A stretch of 36,803 nt of DNA from Irineochytrium annulatum (Eukaryota; Chytridiomycota; Chytridiomycetes; Chytridiales; Chytridiaceae). The notes below the pieces were generated by a model, which did no database searches, had not been told where the DNA came from, and worked only from the letters and a program-made list of their open reading frames with translations. The position numbers and the translations under genes were made by a program. Within the stretch, counting starts at the first letter, position 1. Each line of letters opens with the position of its first letter. Shown here one piece after another: positions 1 to 10,633 of the stretch. The stretch covers positions 1 to 36,803 of the forward strand of contig JADGJL010000151.1 of assembly GCA_027600665.1 (NCBI GenBank). Reading direction: 5' to 3'.

Positions 1-887
1 AAAAAAAGGCATACACACCAAGCCCTCGTACGCTGAAAATGGCGCACAATACCACACATCCGTGTTTAGGCCACAGAAATGCATACAAATTCTTACCATC
101 AAACTCGCCGACGTAGCCGACGATGTTTTTCTCGCCCGCCGTGATAGTCCTTGCCATTTCCTCCATTTCGTCCCAGGTGTTCGGCGGGGCGGTGTAGTTA
201 TACTTTTTTAGCACTGTGGCCACCACGTCGGCGTTAGGAACCTTTGAATCGAAGGCCTGCCCAAATAATGTACTCACGGTCCTTTCTGTAGTACATGATC
301 CCGAAGTCGGCGTACCAGGGGACGGCAACCTGCTTTCCATTTACTATGTCGCAGCTTGCGATCATCGGGTTGTGGATCGCGTTATCCGCGGGAGTAAAAT
401 ACGACGTAATGTCCAGTAGATGGCTTGCAAGGTCACCCGGCCAAACCACATCAATCTTGGAGGCGTCAGGTTCAAGAAAATGCAAGGACAGCAACAAGAA
501 CGACAGTAACTGACCATGAACAGATCGATAGACGGGTCTGCTGTTGACAGGTAAGCTTCCACCATGGTCCTAAAAACGGCCAGTACTTCAGGGCAACGCG
601 TCCACAGGACCCAACGAAACGAAAATGGGACACCTACGCATACTCGGTTGACACGAGCGTGGAGGCCATCTGATAGTTAACTTGAATCCCCGTCTGGTTC
701 GCTGGGAAATACGCGTCGGTCACGGCCCTCATGCTGTTCAACTCGATAGACGTATCTACAAGAGCGCGTCAGGATAGATCCGGCGCAAGGACGACTTACT
801 CGACAGAATAGGGAACAACATCACGTTGACGGTTGTGATGGCCTCGGCGCCTAGCGCCATGACCATGAGCAGGAGGAGGGCCGCCAT
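1..887 (-). CDS. Secreted ABC sugar-binding-protein-like (SBP family 1) gene, 5' part
   Basis: The gene is cut by the left edge, so only the N-terminal part is visible. I read exons 887-800, 755-644, 569-515, 455-278, 213-97 and 32 to beyond 1; all five introns are GT-AG and the frame closes at each junction. The start at 887 gives a strong signal peptide ([16 protein letters not shown]). The spliced protein then carries hallmarks of bacterial periplasmic sugar-binding proteins: [32 protein letters not shown], a [12 protein letters not shown] helix and AYEGLVC. In bacteria this fold captures sugars for ABC importers. In a fungus, with a signal peptide, it would face the outside or the secretory lumen and might be the ectodomain of a receptor; the C-terminus that would decide this lies outside the window. 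Multiple introns show it is a resident eukaryotic gene and not bacterial contamination. The family call is firm; ligand and function are unknown. Confidence 0.8.
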
Positions 888-1194
888 TATCGGGACGTCT
901 TCCACGTAAATCCGTGACGCACTGTGACGCGCCGGTGATTTCCAGATCTCCAGGACTCTAGGCCGCTCCGCCGGACCAGCCCTCCCACTTGTTTCGCGGC
1001 GGTCGATCACCAAGGCGGTCGCAGTCCATTGTTGCTCATCTTTTCGCCACGCCGCGGGCCCGTCACCGGCGCGGTAGCTCGCGCAGCAAGCCCAGCAGTC
1101 AGCACGGCGCGGCTCGATCCCCGTGCAAGGGCATCCGGGCGGCCCTCGCTCACCTGTTGCCGCGTAATCAACCCACGAACGCGTCGACAACAAA
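888..1194. promoter_or_regulatory. Divergent intergenic region (shared promoter)
   Basis: This 307-nt spacer lies between two start codons that face away from each other (887 on minus, 1195 on plus), so it must hold both promoters. It is GC-rich. I could not pick out a TATA box or a convincing transcription factor site. Confidence 0.5.
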
Positions 1195-4100
1195 ATGGCC
1201 ATGTCACGACACCTTATCGGGGGAGAGCATCTCTTCCAGGGAACCCCCGAGCTCCCGAGGCCAAAGCCGAGGAAGCCCAAGGTCGAGGACGTGGAGGGCT
1301 CCAGCGCGGACGAAGGCGGCCAACGAAAGTCTGCTCGGCTCCTCGGCGCACCACGGACAATGCCGAAGGGACCCGCGGATGGCGCGACCGCGGAGGATGG
1401 CGACGGAGGTGGGGTCGAGGCAGAACCGCCGCCTGAGGACGAAGAACGGAAGAAGGAGTGGGGCAATATTCTTGAGGACCAGCGTCAGTTTGAGCGCGCG
1501 AAAGGAGGGCCAACTCTTGGCATCGACGGGCATGGCCCGGACGTCGAGGATGAGTTCGGGGCACAATTCGCACTCGGACAGCAGCCAAGCGAGCCCATGC
1601 CAGATACGGATGTGGGCATGACGCCGGAACAAGCTTTCGAGCTTCATCGGTTGGGTAAGAAGGTCAAAATGGCCATGGCGCTCTCAGCCGTAAAGAATCT
1701 CGACACCGTCTTTGATCACCAAAAGAGGGCCGACAAGGTTAAATCTACGATGCGGGCCATGGACGCCGCGGAGGGTCTTGAGTATGGATCGTTCCCTCTC
1801 TCTATCCTTCTTTTCATTCATTCTTTCCTTCAAATTTGTAAATTCTTATACTTTGTAAAGAATGGCAAGAAAAGAGTATGAGGACTTCATGTTGTCGTGC
1901 GGCATCAAGAAGGACTCGGAATTTTACAAAAGGCTGATGGAAGCCCTCGAGGTGGATGCGGGGACTTGGCGACCCGAGACGGGGAATACAAGAGAGGAGG
2001 CTCCATCGGAGCGGCAAAGGAAGTTCACAATCAGCTCTACAGAGCTCAAAGACCTCTTCAAAAAGTGGGAACCGCCGACCGTCGCGCAAATGGAGGCACA
2101 GCCAGTGGTCTTTGAACAAAGCTACGCCGCCGCCGTGGAGCTAGCCGAAATTGAAGAATTCAAGCAGGCCGTCCTAAACTCCGCCCCCGCACCTGTCCTC
2201 CTTCCCCGGACAATCCACGATGTGCCCGCGCCGGCGCCGCCGCCACCAGAGGAGCCGCAATCCGATCGACCAAAGTCCGCCGAGTCCACGGCAACGACCG
2301 TCAAGAAGCCCTACTCAGCACGCGCATCGCGGGCCATGAACTCCGTTATACCCGTAAAACCACCACGTCCTCGGGCGCCGCTGTCTGAGCCGAATTCGAG
2401 ACTGCCGCCGGTGTCCCACCCCCCGCCGCTGAAGAAATTCGCGCGTAGAGCGTTAAAGCCGCGGTCGTTTCAGGCGGAGATGGACCCTAACGGCGCGACG
2501 AAGCCGGACCCGGCCGGGGGTGTCCGCGGCGGCCGCCCGTCTACGGGGGTTTTAGACAGCTACTGGCTGCTCCCAGACGCGCCGGGAACGTCCGCGGGCG
2601 TGTCGTACATCACGCCGACGTTCCCGATGGGCAAGGAAGGGCAGAAGAAGAAAGTGCCGAATTTAAATTTAAACAAGATGGAGCTTACTATCCACCCGAG
2701 GGAGTCGGAGGGTAGGATCTCGACTGGCGCGCGGGGGGTGGGTGGGCCGGGCTACAAGTGGACGGACCGACCGGTTTCGAGGCGGCTGAACCCGGCGGCC
2801 GTACACCAGATGTTGGGCGGGCAGAGGTCGCAGTCCGCGGCGGGGCGGAGCGCACGGGGCGGACATCAGGGCGACGTGGGTCAAAGCGCGTGGGGTGGTG
2901 GGGCGGGTGCTCACAGCTTCGGGCCCGACTTAAGTCGAGGAGGGGCTGTGGATGTCGCAGAAGATGAGACACTTCCAGGACGAGGGCCGGGGCGGGCCCG
3001 CACGGCGGGGCCCGGCCGACGTGGCAACAACTTCGCGATGGTTATGACACCGGGCGGTGCACGCAGCCTCGCGCCCGACGCCGAGCGAAGGGCCCAAAGC
3101 GCGTTTGCCCGAGGATCCCAGGACTCGTTAAACGACAGTGCCGCCATTGATGATTCTGCCGTCACGTTCCTCGGCGGGGGGGCGAACTTTGTGGACCCGT
3201 TTCAGCCCATCTCAATCCCGTCCGTGAATACCATCCTTCCGCAGACTAGCTACCATATACCCGACAACATGAAAGTTAACCAGGACATGGAGAGGACAAC
3301 CGGACCCGGCATCATGAGCGCGGAGATGTACAACAACCAAATGAATATACCAAACGGGTCCCGGCAGTTCGGCTATCCGCCGCGATCGGCTATAACTCGG
3401 GGTCGCTATGGCGCGAGCGGCCTGGCTGGTGAAGGAATCACCGCGTCGAATGGGGATGTCTCGGGGTTACAGCGTCCTATTTCGGCAAGCGCCGCGGGTT
3501 CAGGTCAAGCTGTCTACCTCGCTGGCGCCTCTGGGAATTATGGGAGGATTGCTGGCTTGGACTCCGGCATCACGGGCGTCGGGTTTGAGCTGGAGGATGG
3601 GTCGATGGATCTGGACGAGGCCCTCGGTCTGCCGGCCTCGGCCCGACGAGAGAGAGCAAGGAAGAACACGGCAAGCGGCAGATCAAAGGTCCAGCACAGT
3701 CGGGACGGCCAGGGACACTACACGAAGTCCGGCACGTTGCTCTCCTCCGAAGAACTACCAAATGCTGACCACCATCACGGCCACCATCACCGACATCACC
3801 ATCGTCGCAACCATCGAAAGCACCGAAATCATCACAGCGCGAACAACGGAAAGGACTCTTTCGACACCCTCGGTTCACATCCCTCCGCAGCGACGCTAAA
3901 TGGCTCCTCTTGGGACAACGTCGACGGCGATTCGAGCGAGTCCGGATCCTCATCATACAGCTCCTTCTCCTCTTGGGACTCCGATGACTCGGACTACCCC
4001 TTCGACGAGCATGGCCTCCCCAAAAAGAAACCCGCGGCGCCAAAAGTTTCGGCCGCGGACGAGACGCTCTACAAGTTTACGCTCGAGGGCCGTCACGTCG

Positions 4101-4411
4101 AGCCTAACCAACGGGGCCGGAGCTTCCGACAATGCACATCCGCGGGCCCGCGGCATCACTGCCAGCACTACCTGCACATGCACAACGCGAACGCGCCGGG
4201 GCTGCCGCCGCCGCCAAAACGGCGGCATCGGAGGAGGCGGAGGAAGAAGGAGCGCGCGAAGGCGGAGGAGGGTGGGCAGGTCGCGGCGGCGGGGGGCACG
4301 GGGCAGCCGAAGGCGGTGGTGCTATTGGTGGAGGAGGTGGACGCGAGGGATATGGTGGAGCCATGGGAGAGCCATGAGGTGACGCGGGAAGACGGTGTCA
4401 TCTCCATTTGA
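1195..4411 (+). CDS. Large, mostly disordered His/Ser/Pro-rich protein, unknown function
   Basis: Two exons, 1195-1781 and 1861-4411, are joined by a 79-nt GTATGG...AAAG intron (phase 2), giving about 1045 residues. The start at 1195 has a good context (CAAAATGGCC), with a second in-frame ATG two codons on. Residues about 140-290 look helical and charged, with MTPEQAFELHRLGKKVKMAM and then a stretch across the splice junction rich in K, E and L. This is the only part that looks folded. The remainder is low complexity: Pro-rich, Gly/Arg-rich, a His-rich tract encoded at 3770-3837, a Ser/Asp-rich segment (3900-4010) and an Arg/Lys block near the C-terminus. No signal peptide or membrane segment is visible. 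I do not recognise the family. The His tract could bind metal ions, but that is speculation. The gene is divergent from the sugar-binding-protein-like gene and convergent with IDH. Confidence 0.75.
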
Positions 4412-4891
4412 AGAAGATGTAATTATTTTAGACTTAAAATAATTGTGACTATTTGTCTTGGCGCATGGGAGTGATCGCTTTCTGTTCCTAACAACTGGTG
4501 AGAACTGTTCTTGTTCAGAATAGTTCCAATGGTTTGACAACATTAAAAGGACATTTGAGAGGCGCCGAAGAAAGGTAAAGACTGCTAAAAAGATTGCCAT
4601 TTCGATAAGGCTGACGATATGTGATTTGCAAAATTGTATTACAGTGATAGAGGGTGAAAACAAAATGCACCACCATCGTCTCCAGCACCGCAATCACGGC
4701 CGACACCAATCCCAAGACCCCCTTGCTGGAAATCTTTGTCGATAATGAATAAGGTAAGCATGAAAAGGAGCAAAGACCATCCAATAGGTCTTATGCCATG
4801 ACACCAAGCTACACCATTGGGCCTAACGTCGCCCAAATCATCAACCCGTCCTAATTTGCAGACCCGCCCCGCATCATGGATCATCTTAGCT
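4412..4891. other. Convergent 3' flanks, no gene seen
   Basis: About 480 nt lie between the stop codons of two convergent genes. The sequence is AT-richer than the genes around it and should hold both 3' untranslated regions. Short open frames here have no recognisable domain and are read as chance. Confidence 0.5.
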
Positions 4892-6312
4892 CTAAACTCG
4901 GCCGAGATTTCCAATGACGGCCCTCGTGAACTCCGAGTTAGATGCCTTCCCGCCTAGATCGCCCGTCCTGAACTCCCCCTCGGCGATGGTCTTCAAAACG
5001 GCGGCCTGGATCGTGTTCGCGTGCTCCTCCATCTTAAGGTGTTTCAGCATCATGACGGCGGAGAGAAGGAGCGCAGTCGGGTTTGCGAGATCCTTGCCGG
5101 CGATGTCGGGAGCGGTACCGTGGACCTATGATTAGAAAAAACACGCGTTAATAACTCGGACGCAGAGCAACTACAAAGCGCGCTTACACTCTCAAAGATC
5201 GAAGCCTTGAGCCCAATGTTTCCACTCGGAGTCAACCCAAGCCCGCCAATCAAGCCGGCGCAAAGGTCCGACAAGATGTCCCCATACAAGTTCGGCATGA
5301 CCATCACTGTGTCCTTGAAAACGGACGGGTCCTGGCACATGAGCAGGCACGCCTTATCCAGCAGCGCCTCATCGACCGCAATATCCGGGTACTTCTCCGC
5401 CACGTCCCTCGCGACGTTCAGAAATAACCCATCCGACAGCCTTTGAATGTTGGCCTTGTGCACGATCGTGACCTTGGGCCTCCCGACCGCCCTCGCGTGC
5501 ATGAAAGCGTACTCCGCGCACCTTCGGCTCGCGTCCTCGGTGATGAGCTTGATGGACTGGACGACGCCCTCGACGACCTCGTGCTCAATTCCCGAGTACT
5601 CGCCCTCGGTGTTCTCGCGGATCAAAACCGTGTCAACGTCCTCAAAGGCCGTGCGGTATCCGACGATGGAGCGGCACGGGCGAACGTTGGCGAAGAGGTC
5701 GAACGTACGCCGGAGCGTCAAGTTCATGGAGACGTGGCCTTTACCGACGGGCGTCGCAAGGGGGCCTTTGAGTGCGACCTTGTTGCGGTTAATGGAGGCG
5801 TAGGCGTCGTCCGGGATGACGGTCTGCCCGTCATCTCGAAGGATCGGGTAGACGTCGACCGTCTCCCAAACGATGGGAACGTTCTGGGCCGCGAAGATGT
5901 CACGGACCGAACGTGAGATCTCGGGGCCGATGCCGTCGCCGGGGATCATGCTGACGACTTGCTTGCCATCCTGGTGGACCATTTAGTTAGTTACAATGCG
6001 CTAAGGGGAAGCAAGCAAAATGGGCATGCATACGGCCGTGAAAGTTCCCTTGTCAGTCGACGTGTAAGAGGAGAAAATTCGTGTAAGAGGCGCTGCCGCC
6101 CGCTGTTCGAGGAGAAAGCAAGATGTTAAAATCAGTGAACCGAAAAAAACGGCCGTTGTCTAACTAAGCCACTCTGCGATGATCGTCCACAGCGACAGCG
6201 CCAGCGGCCATTCCGCGTCGATATAGGTTCTCACCACGGAGCCCTGGGGCCTGGTCAGAAGAGCGGTGGCCCGCCTTGCGGCGAACGATGAGGTGCAGAG
6301 TGATCGCAGCAT
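4892..6312 (-). CDS. IDH2: Mitochondrial NAD-dependent isocitrate dehydrogenase, catalytic-type subunit
   Basis: It oxidatively decarboxylates isocitrate to 2-oxoglutarate in the TCA cycle, in the mitochondrial matrix, as part of a hetero-oligomer with a regulatory subunit. I read four exons, 6312-6235, 6102-6034, 5970-5188 and 5125-4892, all phase 0, giving 387 residues. The 26-residue first exon is rich in Arg, Ser and Ala and lacks acidic residues, a typical matrix-targeting presequence; a start at 5982 would miss it and begins inside an intron, next to its acceptor. Family motifs run in order: [71 protein letters not shown] and [15 protein letters not shown]. The YSGIEHE and [10 protein letters not shown] signatures match the catalytic (yeast Idh2, animal alpha) subunit better than the regulatory one. 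The acceptor of intron 2 follows a branch-site-like TAACTAACTAA. No key residue appears lost. Confidence 0.93.
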
Positions 6313-6547
6313 TCTTCTCGATCGTCAAACTCGGACGAATTGCCTCTGATAACCAGCCATCCAACGCCAGAGGAGTGGCAGATGTTGGACATACAAATCG
6401 CGGTCGATTGCCATATTGATAAGTATCCCATGGGCGCCATCCTCCAGCCAAAACTTTATAACGATGCCCTCTATGATTATTTAGGAGATGTATTGCACTG
6501 ATCTAAAACGTATCTACCGGATATCTGGTCACAAAATCACACTCCCC

Positions 6548-7800
6548 TCACGCCGGCGGCGCATCCAAGTCCGTCCAGCTCTGATGAGTGACGGGCCCTT
6601 GCGTCCCATCCGTCACGCCCGTGAAGCCATTGATGGCACCCGCTGCCTTTGCGCCCTTGAGCAACGTCTCCAAGTAGCTCGCGTCCTGCACGCCGCTCGG
6701 CGGCGCCGCGATGTCCCCCTGGTCCACATTAGCGCCCCAAACGCCCTTAAAGGCCGCCCATGCCGGCCACGCCGTGGAATCTGTCAGATCGTGGTTAGCC
6801 GTCGTGGACAGATCCCACTTGACGGGCCCCGACCCGGGAACGATGACGGACGAGTCATAGGTGTGGAGGTTGGACTCCTCGAGGATGTCGAGGAGGTTGA
6901 TGTAACGGACCGTGCCCGCGGTGATGATGGGCAAGGCCTTGGAGACGTAGTTGTCGAACGCGCTGTCTTGGAGCCAGACGTTCCTCTGAGCCGGGTAGTT
7001 GGCGTGGGAGGACATGGCTGCGTAGGAGATCGGGTGCGTGCCCGAGAGGGGAGGGCTATTCGTCCACGCGCAGCTGGAGTGCTGGGAGTAACAGATCTGT
7101 GTTTAAGCAATTGATTAATTGCGGTTAGCACACAGTCATTTACAAACGAATAAAACGAGAGAAGAACCGCACATTACGGATGCTGTACTTTGACAGGTCG
7201 TCACCGGAGGACACGAGGCCGTCCAGCTGGATGGTGAGGTGCTCCCAGTCGCCGCCATGGCTGGCCAGGTTGCACCAGTTGAACTCCTGCTCAGCCTTCC
7301 TGAAGAAGCCCGTCCAGGTGCCGATGCGGAAGCCCTGGCAGCCGTTGATGTTGAAGTAAGTCCAGAACTGCACGTAGGTCAGGTTGTGAGGGCCTAAAAG
7401 CACGCAATAATTTTAGCAATGACCACGGCTGTGTGTAATGGACCGCACCGTTCTGGACGACCTGGAAAGAGGCCGGGGTCGTGTACTGGCGGTTCGCGTC
7501 AGGGGAGTCGCCGACGGCAAGGTTGGCGGGGACGTCAACGTAGTAGCCGGCCGCGTTGATCGTGCTCTTGGACCAAACCACAGCGGGATCTGCCGGCCGA
7601 TTCGCATCGTAGCGGTGGACGTAAACGACGGGCGCAAACCGCGTCGCGAGCGCGGCGCGATCGGCGGCCGTGAGCGGGACAGCGGCACCGGCTGTTGGGG
7701 TAAGAACGGGGATGATGGCGGCGCCGGGGAGCGCCGCGGCGAGCCCGCTGGCCGCGAGGGAGAGGGTCGCGAAGGTGCCCGAGATGAAGGACGCACGCAT
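6548..7800 (-). CDS. Secreted Vps62-family protein
   Basis: Three exons, 7800-7449, 7393-7173 and 7096-6548, close in frame to give 373 residues. Both introns use the uncommon donor GTGCGG. The N-terminus (MRASFISGTFATLSLAASGL) is a clear signal peptide followed by an Ala/Pro-rich mature start. Vps62-family landmarks are RFAPVVYVHRYD near residue 55, HNLTYVQFWTYFNINGCQGF, GGDWEHLTIQLDG, ICYSQHSSC and MSSHANYPA. The first intron was placed by conservation of the junction N-GPHNLTYVQ. Family members in fungi and plants are named after yeast Vps62, implicated in vacuolar protein sorting; the biochemical activity is not established. The signal peptide and cysteines suggest secretion or residence in the vacuole or secretory pathway. 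Its upstream neighbour is the relic of an F-box/ankyrin-like gene. The family assignment is good; the function is open. Confidence 0.85.
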
Positions 7801-8198
7801 GAGATTGAGGGTGAGGAGGAGCGGTCGCCTGCCGGTCCGTCTTTAATGCTCGAAGCTCGTATCGCGGCCAGCCAACAACAGAACAGTCGTGTCACCGGAG
7901 ATGGGGGCTTTGTCACCGGACCAGACAATGTGGGCTCAACGGGTGCCCCCATCGAGGCGTCATCGTAGGGGCACCGACGGCGCATTAGCGGCGTGATAGT
8001 TCAATTTGGAGCGTCCTGTTGCGATGTCGCGGCCGGGGGAGGAACGGACATAGTGAACGGATACCTGATAATGAACTCTGCTTATCAACAGCCTCCATCC
8101 GCCTTCGACACGCGACATCATTGATATTAAAATTGCAGTGTTTTTTCCTTAAGTGGCTGTGCCGCGAAGTTGCCTACGTGCCTTCGTCAGGAGAAAGG
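7801..8198. other. 5' flank of the Vps62-family gene, no gene seen
   Basis: This spacer of about 400 nt contains the promoter of the minus-strand Vps62-family gene. A plus-strand open frame running through 7438-7968 is antisense to that gene's first exon and has no family features. I see no RNA gene. Confidence 0.4.
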
Positions 8199-8304
8199 AT
8201 CTGTTCCCCTTCGGCGAATTCGGCCTCAATCTCTTCACCGCCCGCCCGCCGGAGCCGAAGCCCCACAGCCACCCCACGTCCTCCTTCCCCGCAGAGTTGA
8301 GATC
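8199..8304 (+). pseudogene. Relic of the F-box/ankyrin-like gene 5' end
   Basis: About 106 nt align by eye with the first exon of the gene starting at 8629. The core CTCAATCTCTTCACCG here corresponds to CTCGATCTCTTCACCG there. The reading LFPFGEFGLNLFTARPPEPK parallels the paralogue's NPFPFADVHLDLFTGPPEPK, and the match continues weakly to a shared GAGATC. After that the similarity stops and no F-box helix or repeat region follows. No matching start codon is present. It is best read as a broken third copy lying about 430 nt upstream of copy A, either from an old tandem duplication or from the rearrangement that made the inverted arms. Confidence 0.6.
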
Positions 8305-8628
8305 TTCATTGTTGCTTAAATCCAGTCGCCCAAGGTCATATCGTATCAGCCTCGACAGTGGCGACCTTCGGGGCAAGGCGGTTTGTGCTCAATATCAAAT
8401 CCGCCGGCTTGATAGCTGCTGACGGCTGCATGGAGCGAGCGGTGCGGCCGTTTCTGCCAACCTGCTATTGGACGGGGTCTGAAAATTTAGGCTCCTACCA
8501 TTGAAGCCGCCCGACTTTCCGTTTGAAGTGGCTTGCGAGCCAAAGACACGAAGTCGAGCACCCAGCCACACTGGACATAAGATCCTCCCTTCAGCTTCCT
8601 TTTCCTGCATCGACGAAAGAGCCCTGAA

Positions 8629-10005
8629 ATGAATCCGTTCCCCTTCGCCGACGTCCACCTCGATCTCTTCACCGGCCCACCAGAGCCGAAGCGCAACCGG
8701 CATCTCATCCGCGACGTCCTCCCTCCCCGCATCTTCCCCGAGATCTGGACCCGCATCCTCTCTCACGCTTGCTGGAACCTCTCTGGCCTCTCGCGCTCTA
8801 CCGCTCTCAACCGCGAGGTTCGCGCCATCTGCTTCTCGACGCCCAACTCCAAGTGCGACTTCCTCCTCGCCCGCTGCCATGGGAACCTGGACGGCGCCAT
8901 GAAGATGCTTGTCAGGGCCTGCAAGATGCCCGATCTGATCAAGTGCCTTGCGCTGCTGGTCCGCCACGGCGCGGTGTACGACTGCGGGAACAAGAGCATG
9001 AAGCACGCATGGAAGAACTGCCTGCTTCGCAAGCTACTGGGGAGGAAGGACTCGCTCGTGGCCGTCACAGAGTGCTTGGGCGAAAAGCTGTGCAGCGGCG
9101 TCAAGTTCAGCGACAGTCACCGCGGGGAGGCGCTACTCCAGGCCGTCGAGACGGGGGACGACGCCATGATAGCCGTCCTGTGCGCTTCGTTGTCCGAAGG
9201 GCCGAGAAGGGTGCCGGGCATCAGCTGGGATGTGGTGATGCGGATGAGCGCGGACGTTGCGGCTGCGAGGGAACTAGCGACGCTGTTTGGGTTGCTGCCG
9301 ACCAACAACTTGGAGAATATCAGCCACGCGGTGATCGCGTGCTGCAAGAAGGGTGGGGATTTTCTAAAGATGGCGGCGGAGATGCTGCCGGCGGAGGTGA
9401 ACAACCACCTCCTGCTGGACAGCCGGGCGCAAGTGACGCGCATGGCGTGGGGGCAGGTCGACCTGACGGACATGGAGATGTTCCGGAGGTTAGTTGAGAT
9501 TGGTTTGAAACCTGGCGTCGGGGTGGTTTGGCGGTATCTGTCAGACCCCGAGATCCTGCCTCAGAGGGCTTCCGACGATGCCTTTCTGCTCGAACTGCTA
9601 AGCGCTGGTGATTTTGCCGGGTTTAATCGCCACAATCGCGGCAAGATCACCGTTCGGGACGTGCTTGCTAGACCAGACCTCATGCGTGACCTTATCGAAG
9701 CCCACGTGCTCAAGGCTAACTACCTCGACTACGAGATCATGATTGTGTTAGAAGGCTGCGTCCCCGACAATGAAATCGAAAATTCGGCCGTCTGGGAGGA
9801 CAAGCTCCGGCTCATCGATGATGTCGTGGCCGCGGGCGGCACGCTCACGACTTACGGCGTCACGGAATGGGCAGGGCGGCCGGAAGTGCCAGACACTTAC
9901 GTGATGGCCTTGATCGACCGGCTCCCCCCTGGCGCCATTAACTCCGAGGATTATGATGCAATCGTGCGGCGGCGGCGACAAGCTGGGGCGCACCTTTACG
10001 CTTGA
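8629..10005 (+). CDS. F-box/ankyrin-like protein, copy A, truncated by frameshift
   Basis: An intact reading of 458 residues begins at 8629 with NPFPFADVHLDLF and a probable F-box-like helix, FPEIWTRILSHACW. Alpha-helical repeats follow whose spacing and motifs (ALLVRHGAVYDCGNKSMKHA, LLQAVETGDDAMIAVL) resemble degenerate ankyrin repeats. F-box proteins normally recruit substrates to SCF ubiquitin ligases; that role is only inferred. Compared with copy B (34096-35871, 591 residues), the two agree closely until DAIV. Copy A has there a GCG-repeat tract and is 5 nt longer overall, so it ends after a short unrelated tail (RRRRQAGAHLYA). The missing C-terminal part is still recognisable in another frame downstream. 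It could be a shortened but functional protein, a pseudogene, or a sequence error in the GC-rich repeat. There are no introns. Confidence 0.7.
   Translation: MNPFPFADVHLDLFTGPPEPKRNRHLIRDVLPPRIFPEIWTRILSHACWNLSGLSRSTALNREVRAICFSTPNSKCDFLLARCHGNLDGAMKMLVRACKMPDLIKCLALLVRHGAVYDCGNKSMKHAWKNCLLRKLLGRKDSLVAVTECLGEKLCSGVKFSDSHRGEALLQAVETGDDAMIAVLCASLSEGPRRVPGISWDVVMRMSADVAAARELATLFGLLPTNNLENISHAVIACCKKGGDFLKMAAEMLPAEVNNHLLLDSRAQVTRMAWGQVDLTDMEMFRRLVEIGLKPGVGVVWRYLSDPEILPQRASDDAFLLELLSAGDFAGFNRHNRGKITVRDVLARPDLMRDLIEAHVLKANYLDYEIMIVLEGCVPDNEIENSAVWEDKLRLIDDVVAAGGTLTTYGVTEWAGRPEVPDTYVMALIDRLPPGAINSEDYDAIVRRRRQAGAHLYA
9966..9977 (+). repeat. GCG trinucleotide tract at the frameshift of copy A
   Basis: The tract GCGGCGGCGGCG sits where copy B has only a short CTCGGCG. 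From the shared ATCGT to the shared AGCTGGG, copy A has 27 nt and copy B 22 nt, a net difference of 5. Flanking sequence on both sides aligns without further gaps. Replication slippage is the likely cause. Confidence 0.75.
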
Positions 10006-10409
10006 GCTCCCTGCTTGAGCGATCCTTTTCCGTCACGATCAACGCGCTGAAAGCCGCCGTCGAATGGACGCGGGGGACGTGGACTCCTGCCTGCCGCATC
10101 GCTGACGGGGAAGACGCAATAATCGTCGACTTGGTGCGGAAGCTGCTAGAGCATGTGGACGTGCCGGCGCTTGTGGCCATAGACAAGGAAGTTAAGGAGG
10201 ATGGCGACATCAGGGTGATTGTTTGGGCTATGGGCTTCCCCAGTGATGTCAATGAGGCTCCGCGGATACTCCCGGTGATGAAATTGCTCGTGGACGCTGG
10301 ATTTGAGATCAAAGCAGAAGATGTGGCCTTGGCGTCGTCACGGGGATGGGTGGACACGCGGGTCTTACAGCTATGTAGTTTGGAAAAGGCGATCCATTCG
10401 CCTTTGTAG
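10006..10409 (+). pseudogene. Out-of-frame C-terminal remnant of F-box/ankyrin-like copy A
   Basis: This stretch encodes, in a shifted frame, the C-terminal part found in copy B: LLERSF, INALKAAVEWTRGTW, VDLVRKLLEH, GFPSDVNEAPRILPVMKLL and DVALASSRGWVDTR all match. It has no internal stop before 10407-10409 and keeps amino-acid-level similarity. The frameshift is therefore recent, the part is still under some constraint, or it reflects a sequence error. The last dozen residues differ from copy B. No ATG start or splice arrangement that restores the frame was found. Confidence 0.75.
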
Positions 10410-10633
10410 GCAGTCACAAATTCGAAAAAACACAAATTCGCTTCACTTCGGTCACCGTGTGTGGCGAAGAACCCTGCTCGCGAAAGTACTACAGAAATGC
10501 GGAGACAATAAAACATGTTCTGGATACTGTGAAAAAATATGTATTATTTATGAAATTGCCATACATCCTCCCAGCACAAGATTAATGAAAAAGTGGAAGC
10601 GTGTAAGGAAGAAGTCAGGCCGATACAAAGGCT

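Noticed and set aside
756..1466. Minus-strand open frame of 236 residues starting upstream of the sugar-binding-protein-like gene
   Set aside because: Only its last part (from 887) is the real first exon; the upstream portion is antisense to the neighbouring gene and would hide the signal peptide.
5443..5916. Plus-strand open frame of 157 residues
   Set aside because: It is antisense to the strongly conserved IDH exon.
7438..7968. Plus-strand open frame of 176 residues with Gly/Arg/Glu-rich reading
   Set aside because: It is antisense to the signal-peptide exon of the Vps62-family gene; low complexity and no domain.
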